Source: Isoperla grammatica
Lineage: Eukaryota > Arthropoda > Insecta > Plecoptera > Perlodidae
Direction of reading: 5' to 3'
NCBI GenBank assembly: GCA_945910005.1
Contig: OX246747.1
Location: 13,896,580-13,960,579, forward strand
DNA: 64,000 nucleotides
Part shown: positions 55,521-64,000 of the stretch, one piece after another
Numbering within the stretch: position 1 is the first letter of the stretch
How the letters are laid out: each line of letters opens with the position of its first letter
The notes under the pieces: model-generated
What the model saw: the letters and a program-made list of their open reading frames with translations, nothing else
Database searches by the model: none
What the model was told of the DNA's origin: nothing
Program-made: the position numbers and the translations under genes

Positions 55521-56534
55521 CTACGTTGTTCTATCTCCCCTTTTGTAAAATGTTCAGGAGAAGAGATTGAAAATTCGGAAATCTATCAAGGTCACACGTT
55601 TAAAGATATTTTCACCATTATTTTTTCTAATTTTTTAAAGCTTATATTTGATTTATTTTGGAATAAGCCCTTACGACTGGGTTAGACGTTTGGTTCAAAT
55701 TAAATATTTATGCTTGGATATAAATCACTGTTTATTAAAATGTTGTGAAACATTTCAATTTAACACGTTTTATCTCCTACTTGAATTGTACTTTTCATCA
55801 CATTACGTTTTAATGATAAGAATAATTGCATTTCAATACCAAACAAACTTGTATATTATGTGATTACTGATTACCAGTACTTGAAGATAATTGTTACATT
55901 GCCATTTACACCACATCATTATTCATTATGAGGAAATTAGGTATCGTGCAATGTTTAGAGATTGATCTCTTAAGTACTTACGCCTACTTGAGATGGTGTC
56001 CCAAAATATTTTGTTCACTCCGCAAAAATATTTGTAGCGTGATCGAATATCATTGTCTTTCAGCTTATCAACAACTATCAATAACAATTGTTCCCTGTTG
56101 AACTTTTGCAGTGGGTAGCTCTTGAACGAACGTAGATTTTTTCTTTGAATTGCTTGAACCAAATTGCTTAAAAATTGGTACAGTTTCCAAAACGGCACTT
56201 TTCGAAAATGAAAGTCTGTATTTGACGTTTTAACTGTTTCTTTCGTGGATGATGTGTTTCACTTTGCTGTACGGAAGTTGATTTAAATTACTTGATTTTG
56301 CATTTGGTTTAAAATGTTTGAAGTCAGATCGTCTCAATTGCACGACATTAGATACAACACACAGGCACAAACCTCGTCTTAAGAAAATATGTTTTACTTT
56401 GTTAAACATAATTTAATGGCCCAATAGTAAAATATAGCTTAAACATAATATATTTTTGGCCAGAGTGTCCAAAAATGAACAGTGGAACATTTTACTTGTC
56501 ACACACATTACACTTAATCATTTTCTTCTTGCAG
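55521..56534. other. Mostly non-coding; unidentified minus-strand frame at 55926-56198
   Basis: The 90-codon frame (FWKLYQFLSNLVQAIQRKNL, then FNREQLLLIVVDKLKDNDI) ends near a possible GTAAGT donor. It matches no family I know. AT-rich elsewhere. Confidence 0.3.
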
Positions 56535-57152
56535 TTATTTGGCATTCCCTGACAGGTGGTACCACACCTTGCACTTGCAGCAACAAAACCAATTTTCACC
56601 ACGGATTCTATCGTTCACTTGCTTCCGGTCATTTACATTTGGATGATCGAATCTCGGTAGAATTTCACATACTAGGCCTATCACCTTGGGTCTAGAAGAG
56701 TACTGGGTAAGACATAGGGGTAAGAGGGCATTCTTAATGTTATTTGAATTGTCTTCGATGTGATTCGCTCCTGCAATGATAATCAGCGTGTCGTTTACAC
56801 TTGATCCATCCAATGCTTGTGCAAGTCCCTCCGTGACAGCTATGGCTCCCGCTCCAGGTTTAACCATCGAGTTTACTTTATATCTGCCCCTTTGTCCACA
56901 CGTAGACTTAAGTTTATCACTTATCAACGATGCCAAGAATCTCCCGTGACTATCAGCCATGATTGTTATGTTATGGACAGGGTCGCTCGCGGAGTATTCA
57001 TTATCAGTTGGTTTCCGATCCTGTGCGATAGTCGTGGTGCTGGCGCTATCTTTGGAAATGTTCACGAACTCTGTCCTTTGTACTTCATTCGCGCTTCTTC
57101 GCTGCTGCGTTGTTTCTATGGCGGTGGTTACGCTAACGTCACTGCCGGGCAT
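56535..57152 (-). pseudogene. LINE ORF1-like SGNH/esterase part
   Basis: The minus strand encodes IMADSHGRFLASLI (Ser block), then LIIIAGANHIEDNS and later PRFDHPNVNDRKQVNDRI. These fit blocks of an SGNH/GDSL hydrolase as found in ORF1 of CR1/L2-type LINEs. It is preceded on the same strand by a PHD finger (57831-57520) with a SINE inserted between. No RT is nearby. It ends in a Cys-rich stretch. Confidence 0.5.
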
Positions 57153-57154
57153 GT

Positions 57155-57533
57155 CCTGCCACCTTATCGTGGTGGGCAGGTTTGCGTGCTTTGTTGATCC
57201 TGAGAGCTATGCCGGCGGAAGCGTATGCTTCTGGTAGGGCCACCCAAGCCGGACTGGTCGAGGAGGAGAAGTCAGACGAAGCGCAGTCCACACCCCAATC
57301 CCCTTTTCCCCCCCACTGTCCCATTGAATATTTCTCCTCCCACTTGGCCCTGCCCTCCCTTGCTGGACTCCCGTATGACGACTCACGCGACGTACAATGG
57401 ATCTGATTCGGATGTGGCTTTATTCTTCATTATCATCTTTCTCATCTTCATTATCACCCGCTCATCGTCTCGATTAGCCATCGTTGCATAAATATGAGAC
57501 GTTAAGCCCCATTAATCAATCAATCAATCATTG
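57155..57533 (+). mobile_element. SINE, long form, with an internal head deletion
   Basis: The head reads CCTGCCACCTTATCG: about ten bases between two CTGCC direct repeats are missing relative to other copies. The rest is complete. It interrupts the PHD-SGNH ORF1. Confidence 0.88.
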
Positions 57534-57831
57534 AATCTACGACAGGTAGAATTGAGGTCTCGTTTCCTAGAGTGGGCTTGAGGATAGGCCTATTAGGCCC
57601 AGGCCTTGGCTGAGCTTCATCATTAGGCTGCCGTACGCAAACACGGCAAAAGTTACTAGGCCTACCTTGCGAGTGTGCACATTTATTATGTACCCAATTT
57701 GTGCATCGTGAACACTGAAACCCATTACCACTTGTTTTATAGCACACGGAACACTTTTTGCATGTTTTTGAATTAAATATAACGGAGCTTCTTGAATACG
57801 AGTTACTACCTGCGGCCATCTTGGTCTCCAC
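57534..57831 (-). pseudogene. LINE ORF1-like PHD zinc finger
   Basis: CKKCSVCYKTSGNGFQCSRC, then WVHNKCAH and FCRVC, give the C4HC3 spacing of a PHD finger. CR1-type ORF1 proteins carry such a finger before the esterase. A host PHD gene is the alternative. The frame stops at the SINE. Confidence 0.55.
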
Positions 57832-58259
57832 TCAAGGTCTGAAGGTCCACTCAGGTCTGAATGCTCATGCCATTTCGGCTGCATACTATGTGCATCTAAC
57901 TTCAATGGTCCGCAAATGCGAATCATATCGGTGGAACACTTTTCTATGGCGAGCTATCTGGGCGCGAGATACTGCCAATCGGCGGGATTAATCTCCCCGC
58001 CGAATGAACCTCCCTCTGCATTGCAAGTTGTGTCGAGGCTTTCTCTCTACAAACGAATAGTGCGTGTACCATTTAACACGTACATGACGCCTACCAGATA
58101 AGAAATAGATCAAAAAGTAATAAAGTAATTTAGAACATACCATAGAACGGACGTTGATGATGGTTCGTGGTTGCGGTATGACCCATTGAATTCTCTTCAA
58201 TCTTCATAGCCTACGTGTGCACGCTAGGAAAAAAAGGGTGGCAGGGATTTTACGCTTAT
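57832..58259. other. Non-coding, no gene seen
   Basis: No domain or repeat seen. Confidence 0.35.
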
Positions 58260-58553
58260 TACAAAATACGCCTTATTGTTGACTTCCATATGGTTAATTA
58301 AATACTCATTATTGATAATTCAGAATATACTTGATAGTTCACAATTTCAACTAAGAGCAAAGTGCAGAAATAGTATTTATGCGACTGGAGTTGGACCATG
58401 TTTCACATGGTTTAGCTTTTCACTGACGCTATAAAAATTGTCCATCTTGAAGTTTAAATAAAAATGTTTGGTATTTATTTAAAAACAATTACTGAAATAA
58501 ACTCGAAGAGCAAACTACAATAGTAAAACCTTCAAATTAAAAATGGGGCCAGC
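58260..58553 (+). repeat. ~290-bp dispersed repeat, copy 2
   Basis: Nearly identical to 6326-6611, ending at the same AAAAATGGGGCCAG. Confidence 0.85.
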
Positions 58554-59280
58554 TGCATGGTCCATCTTGGGTATCCCTAGATTAGAGCTACCAAAAAGGC
58601 AGCACAAACGAAAGTTTTTGCGGCACTAACCAGCACAAACGATTGTGATTGTAAAATGGGGATATTTACAAAAAGGGGAGGTCAGCTACATAGTCCCGTG
58701 TTTTTGACCACTTTTTTTGGGTTCTTTGAGGGACGAAACAAACGAAACTTTTAACGGCACAAACGTAGCACAAACGATTGACACCATTTTCGAGTTGATT
58801 CTAAAAAAAAGGGGGGCTCGCATGTAGTTAGCCCTCTTATTGGACCCCTTTATTAAAGGTACTTCGGGGGTAGCAATAAATGGACTGCTACCTTATCGTG
58901 GTGGGCATTTTTGCGTGCTTTGTTGATCCCGAGAGCTATGCCGGCGGAAGCGTATGCTTCTGGTAGGGCCACCCTAGTCGGACTGGTCGAGGAGGAGAAG
59001 TCAGACGAAGTGCAGTCCACACCCCAAGCCCCTTTCCTCCCCCTTCCCCTTTCCACCCCGCACTCCTATTGGCCCCTTTCCTCCAAACAGCCCCCTATTT
59101 CATCTTCATATATCACCCACTCATTGTCTCGATTAGCCTCGTTGCAAAAATATGAGACGTTAAGCCCAAATATCAATCAATCAATAACGAAACTTTTTAC
59201 GGCACAATCTAGCACAAACGAATGCGTGTGTAAAATGGGTACATTTATAAAAAGGGTGGCGTTGGGGATGGGGGGGGGGG
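58554..59280 (+). repeat. Degenerate repeats of AGCACAAACGA, split by a SINE
   Basis: CAGCACAAACGA-type motifs recur about five times, each followed by a run like AAAATGGG...AAAAAGGGG. The array resumes after the SINE at 59185. Confidence 0.55.
58882..59184 (+). mobile_element. SINE, short form, head slightly truncated
   Basis: Starts GGACTGCTACCTTATCG and ends GTTAAGCCCAAATATCAATC. Confidence 0.88.
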
Positions 59281-60215
59281 CAGTTACATGGACCCTCAGT
59301 CATACTGATTATAATGTTAGATACATTTATCAGTCAGTCAGTACGACTAACCAAACCACAGAGCTATGCTTACTCAGATTTTCGAGTTTTTGTTTCAATC
59401 TTTATATATAATTGAAAAATTAAAATTTTCTAGAGTTTTTGACGTAGAGGTAACCTTTGCTCTTCACGAAAACAAAATGATAATGTAAGATGTTGTTTCT
59501 CTGTTGTTTCATCACGGTTAGACCGTAGGAAGAGACAACTATGTTATTAAAACCAGTATTAAAGAAGGAATATCAGTAAATATATAAGGTAGTTGAGAAA
59601 TTTACCTGAGAAATCAAAGTTTAGAAACATCTCCCCCAGCCTAACTCGAGTCGTACGCCGCGCCATCACGTTGGCCAATCTGGTAATTTTAAATGCAATC
59701 TTCGCGAATGTCACTTTCATGAATAAACAAATTAATTGATTAATAATTTGGTGTTTAACGACGTACTCTACAGTTAAGGCGATATGCTTTGCTCTGAATC
59801 ATATCCATTATGCATCGCAATCGCGGGGGTCGTCGTAGAATCCAGTCCAGCAAAGGAGGGCTGAGGTTGACAGAAGTGTGCCGGGTTTTGTTTGGGGGGG
59901 GGGGGGGGGGGGGAGAGTGAGGGGACTCGGTTATCCTTCTTGCCCAGGGAACAGCCAACTAAAAAATGTATTTACTTTAATATTTTAATTTAGATGCGAA
60001 CAATACGTGACTTCATAATTTAATAATTAAATTATTAATTTTAGTATAATCATTTCTAAAATAAATATAAATAAAGCCTTTAATTTTAACTTTAACGTAC
60101 CGGTATTAATTTATGTTTATTTATTATTTGTTTATTAATTAAACATTTTAAATTAATAATTAAATCAAAATGTTTAAATTATATTCATGCAATGCAGCGT
60201 TCCAAGTTTACAGAG
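59281..60215. other. Non-coding with a long poly(G) run
   Basis: About 20 G in a row near 59894-59913. The flanks are AT-rich and hold no gene. Confidence 0.4.
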
Positions 60216-60555
60216 TGTCAATTGATAACCCCGACCGCTTACTTAGTTTATCAAGTGACCCGAACAATTGACACATTATAATCAGTTGATGTCGAATTAT
60301 ATCAATTGGTATTAACTGACATCATTTGAGTGCAAGCTGTTCCTACCAACTGATTCCAACGCCAATTGACAATACCTATTGATATATTTCTACATCAACT
60401 GGCACCAACAGACAGTACCAATTGACATCAGTTAAATCAACTGGTACCAACAGGTAGTACCAATTGACACCAACTGACATCAATTGACATCAACTGATAT
60501 CAATTCAGATCAGTTGATTTTCATCCAAATACCAATTGGTCACCAACTGAAATTT
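60216..60555 (+). repeat. Degenerate CAATTGACACCAACTGA repeats
   Basis: Short units alternating CAATTGA and CAACTGA fill about 340 bp. Many units are self-complementary (CAATTG). Confidence 0.75.
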
Positions 60556-60808
60556 GTACCAGGGATGCGATCAGCTCACCTCGGGAGGTAATCTTGCAAT
60601 CATCATCTCTGAGCTCTAGTTTGTACGGCTATACACTAATTACTAGTCAAGAAGGCTCTACGTACACACACACGAGCAGTTACCGTATTCGTGCACCGGT
60701 TTACGCGCCGCCCTTGATTGTAATATCCCACTTCTGACACCAATGTTACGGTTGCTTCATGCACACCGTGTGGAATCTTAAATCATGTACTTTAAAGCGC
60801 AATAAACT

Positions 60809-60987
60809 CGGACGAAATGCAGTCCACACCCCAATCCCCTTTCCTCCCCTTTCCTCTTTCCTCACGCTCCCTCCTACTTGCCCCTTTCCTCCAAACAGCC
60901 CCATATGTCATCTTCATATATCACCCACTCATTAACTCGATTAGCCTCGTTGCAGAAATATGAGACGTTAAGCCCAAATATCTATCA
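60809..60987 (+). mobile_element. SINE, 5'-truncated S type
   Basis: It starts TCGGACGAAATGCAGTCC in the distal head and ends GTTAAGCCCAAATATC. Confidence 0.85.
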
Positions 60988-61345
60988 TGTCCATGACCGG
61001 AGAAGTTCCACGAGAGTTGCAATATATATACGTTGAGCTGCAATAACTGAGGCCCCATGGGAAGGCCGGGTGCAGACGAACTAGGCTTAGCGTAGGCCTA
61101 TGCCTAGGCTATGTAGAAGGATAACGAAGGTGCCGTCGACGATGAATTCAAGAACAGTTTATAATTTCCACGTGGAAATAATGTAAATTGTATATGCGAC
61201 CAAAGGTGCGACCAAAATGTAGGGGAAGTATAAGAGTTCGGAGGACCAGCACTGAAGCAATAAATAGGTGGACTGTAAACACTAGGTCGAGTTCAGAAAT
61301 AATCCGCACATACATACACAAAATACACTTGAAAGCAAAAGGAAT

Positions 61346-62194
61346 ATATAGTCCTCCCAACGAAACTATTCTCATGCTTTCATCACAGGCCATGTCCAGA
61401 ATGGCAACTTAACTTTTCATTCCTCCGTGTGCTTGATGGAAGATTGCGTCGGATTGTTCTCAGTTCGTGAGTTGGCCAACTTGTCCGACGTTGATAAATG
61501 GTAATTCTCTCATTTGTGTAAGTTGCTATTAATAATATTACACGACGAATATTTTTAAAAATTAAATACAAATAAAAGTTTGTAGTAACAAAATCAATAA
61601 ATCCTGTTTGAAGAGAAGTGATAATTGAAAGTAGATCACGGGAACCCATCCATTCACAGCTTTCGATACCAAGAAATGGCGGAAACGCCGATATTTAAAC
61701 AACTTATTTCATAAAACTAAAGTAGGACGGACTATACCTTTACAGTGTAGACCTTCCTCTAGAACACAGTGGAATATTAGAATAAATACTTGCTGCGAGT
61801 AGTTACTTTATGGATCTACGCAGTAAAGTGTGAATTTTGATACATTTTGACAGGCTTTCAATAAAAACAAAATACTGCCAATGTTGCTCACAGCTTGCTG
61901 GATTTTGATAGTTCCTGTCAACTTCTTCGAATTATCGAACTCTCATTGGCTACACAACAAGGTCTACTTGATCTCCACCTAGCGGAGGCTCGTCGAACTC
62001 GGGAGTTCGACCAGCCTCCGCCAGGAAAGTTACGTGATTGCAGTGCAGGAGCTGCTAATTGCGTCGTGCGCCATCTTAGTATTCGGCAATAGTGAGCGCT
62101 TGAACACAGGCAGTAAACCGTCCGCGGAAGTTTATTTCGAGGCCTCAGGGGTTATGACGAAAGCATGAGAATAGTTTCGTTGGGAGGACTATAT
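61346..62194. mobile_element. Non-autonomous DNA transposon, ~849 bp, ~40-bp inverted repeats
   Basis: ATATAGTCCTCCCAACGAAA continues as CTATTCTCATGCTTTC at the left and is inverted at 62155-62194 with one difference. There is no transposase. A strong hairpin lies inside at about 61981-62024 (GCGGAGGCT/AGCCTCCGC with GTCGAACT/AGTTCGAC). TA at the ends suggests a Tc1/mariner-type duplication, unproven. Confidence 0.75.
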
Positions 62195-62439
62195 TAGCAC
62201 AAATAACACATTACACTTATATTCTTTAGTAACAACTACAATACATGAATTATGTGTTTTGTACACATGGGAAAATGAGAATAGAAGCGACAATATTTCT
62301 ACACGACGCGAGCATGTAAATAAAAATGGACGACAAAATACTACAATGAAAAAATGCAAAGATATTAGGAGAGATAAAATAGCTCAACAGTCGCTTTCCT
62401 CACGCATGGGTGCAAAGACATTGGAAGAGTAAAGTGACA

Positions 62440-63334
62440 GCTGAAGCGATCTGTCGGGCATAACAAAAATTACAACACATTTGCATGAACAACATTCAAT
62501 GCTCGCAGTTTTATCGATTCCGCGAATAACCAGCTTGCTTGTCCTCTCCCCGACCGGGGTAAAGGTGTGGTATTCTGCTTTAGCAGTGTCTAAAAAATTT
62601 GATCATTGCTCTAAAGTCATTAGCCGAGCTGACGTTTAGCCTTGTGGTATTCTCACGGGCTTGAACCCGAATGGTTCAGTGCATAGGTCACGCGCGCCCT
62701 TTGCCAGGTTATCGAAGCTTTCAATGTTACGAATGATAATCGGCGGGGGCTTTGGTCCACGTTTGTTCCCAATCTCATTGACAGTTGTTGACTTTGCCAC
62801 TGAGTCCTCACTAGAGGCTTCCCTTGGTTTGCTAATGGTTGAGGGATCATCCTCCCCCCCTGATAGTACAGAAAACCTGTTGGTTGTGACACAACTTGGA
62901 CCCAGGGATGTAGCAGCAAGATTACTACTGCCTGCAACCGAGGTGACAGCATCGCCTGATTTATCATTACCAACAGGAGTGACATTATTCCCCCTCTTTT
63001 TAGGAGCATTCGTCTTTCGCTTAGACTTAGTTTTGACTTTAACAAAGTCTGACATGTCCTTATCACTTCCAGTCTTCACCTTCATAAAATCTTTCTTACT
63101 GGGGCCAGTTTTGGCCGCTGCTTGGCCGATATCCTCGTCATGATCTGAGTCATAATCATTATCACTGCCTACTGGGCTTTCGGGACTGTTCATTATGTCA
63201 GTCTCTTCATCCTCACTGGAATTTTCGGAGACTGATACGTCCAGTTCGCTTGCTACTTTTCGGTACTCACTTCTCGTGAGCGGCATTGGTAGTAGTGGGG
63301 GGGGAGGGGGGAAGAGGAGATAGTACGCTGGCAC
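62440..63334 (-). pseudogene. LINE ORF1 (Jockey/I type, PRE_C2HC-like)
   Basis: From ATG at 63334 a 232-codon frame encodes an acidic and then a Lys-rich N-terminal half (KVKTKSKRKTNAPKKRGNN), then NRFSVLSGGED and KPPPIIIRNIESFDNLAKG. After a frame break near 62640 the sequence resumes with EYHTFTPVGERTSKLVIRGI. NRFSVL, PPPI and Y.T.....R..VIRG are the usual marks of gag-like ORF1 in Jockey/I LINEs. No zinc knuckles or ORF2 follow, so the copy is truncated. Confidence 0.65.
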
Positions 63335-64000
63335 TCACGGTCACTAACGCCACTTAACAGCCACCGCGAAGCTGGGCCCCTAGGGAACCTCACGATAGCC
63401 GCCGGTGACAACAGGGGAATGAGAGTCGCCACACGTCACGGGGCGGGGGGGTGGGGGGGGGGGAGAGGGGGAGAAAGCAGAAAGAAAATACCACCAGGTA
63501 GATTGCGCGTGAAGCAGCGCTAGTGTTGAATTTAAAGGAAAATTACAACACGCAGCTGAGGCCCCGAATCGTGGGGGGGGGGGGGAGAGCAGGGGGGTTA
63601 AGCCCAACTACTGAAAGCTAACTATGTCAGACATGGCAGCAGATATATCTGGTAGGACTTTCTTCGTACAATCTCGTACCCACAGCGAGCCAGGGAACTT
63701 GCGCCTCACTGTGGGGGGGTGGGGGCACTGGGGGGGAACCAGAAGCTTAGGCACAGCTGCTTGGGGTGCACAGCTGAGCTTTTAGCAGGGGCTTTGGGGC
63801 ACCACCACCACCGACAGGGTAAAGAAAGGAGAGGTTTTGCGGAAGAGAATGCGCACCACCTAAGTGGGGTGGGGTGAAGGCCCCCGTTCACCTAACTCCT
63901 ATCATACTATCCTATGTACTGCGCAACGGGGAGCTCACCTCTGGTAGGTTTAGCCCGTGCACAGTACGACTAACCCGCCTGTTTACCTTCAGGCGTTCTG
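63335..64000 (-). other. Possible LINE 5' UTR with four poly(G) tracts
   Basis: G runs (C runs on the coding strand) near 63297-63318, 63441-63472, 63572-63586 and 63712-63738 lie just upstream of the ORF1 start. No other gene is visible. Confidence 0.35.

Noticed and set aside
58260..58553. A processed retrocopy of the zinc-finger mRNA
   Set aside because: Only the 3' flank is shared, with no coding sequence and no poly(A) tail.
60216..60555. A CRISPR-like array at the CAATTGA/CAACTGA repeats
   Set aside because: Units are short, degenerate and unspaced, and the DNA is eukaryotic.

Overview
The window is invertebrate nuclear DNA made almost entirely of mobile elements and their remnants. 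An arthropod host is my best guess. A nuclear copy of mitochondrial DNA keeps the order trnI, trnQ (minus strand), trnM, nad2 with AT-rich tRNAs, which is the arthropod ground pattern, although vertebrates share that order. The errantivirus-like env gene, the MADF/BESS exons and a lola-like C2HC zinc-finger exon fit. The palindrome TAGGCCTA is strikingly frequent. I cannot name the species.

Layout. 0-1.5 kb: 3' end of an I/Jockey-type LINE with RNase H. 1.86-2.2 kb: kinesin-4 motor pseudo-exon. 2.8-3.85 kb (minus): broken reverse transcriptase/RNase H with hepadnavirus-like (or DIRS-like) motifs. 5.2-6.3 kb: C2HC zinc-finger exon. 9.1-14.2 kb (minus): shuffled Harbinger transposase, Myb-like and MADF exons. 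15.27-25.29 kb: a complete young Gypsy element (600-bp LTRs, gag, pol, env-like) inserted into the mitochondrial copy. 27.1-28.6 kb: MADF-BESS exons. 28.9-29.6 kb: second Gypsy fragment. 30.7-33.0 kb: 5'-truncated Jockey-like LINE with a 14-bp target-site duplication. 33.5-34.9 kb and 39.6-40.9 kb: two copies of a joined pogo/Tigger plus hAT fragment. 36.7-38.6 kb: PIN-like nuclease-fold gene with a cysteine-rich CXC tail. 40.86-55.11 kb: a 14.25-kb CACTA-like DNA transposon. 56.5-57.8 kb: LINE ORF1 with PHD and SGNH parts. 62.4-63.3 kb: ORF1 of another LINE.

The main result is the 14,252-bp element at 40863-55114. It has 13-bp terminal inverted repeats (CACTGAAAGAACT), a TA target duplication, an intact 833-residue TNP2-like transposase with two C2H2 fingers, and directly upstream on the same strand an intact 11-exon gene (594 residues by my splice model) that opens with a SAM-like domain. 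Its insertion point is independently confirmed: the two halves of the hAT fragment it interrupts rejoin to match the other copy at 33.5-34.9 kb.

A SINE family is present in at least 17 full or partial copies, all on the plus strand. Two body types and at least two unrelated heads (one tRNA-derived, one a foldable non-tRNA module) share one 3' tail. Several copies have 13-14 bp target-site duplications. Nearly every small ORF of the type MRALLIPRAMPAEAYASG comes from these SINEs and is not a gene. No complete ordinary host gene was found.
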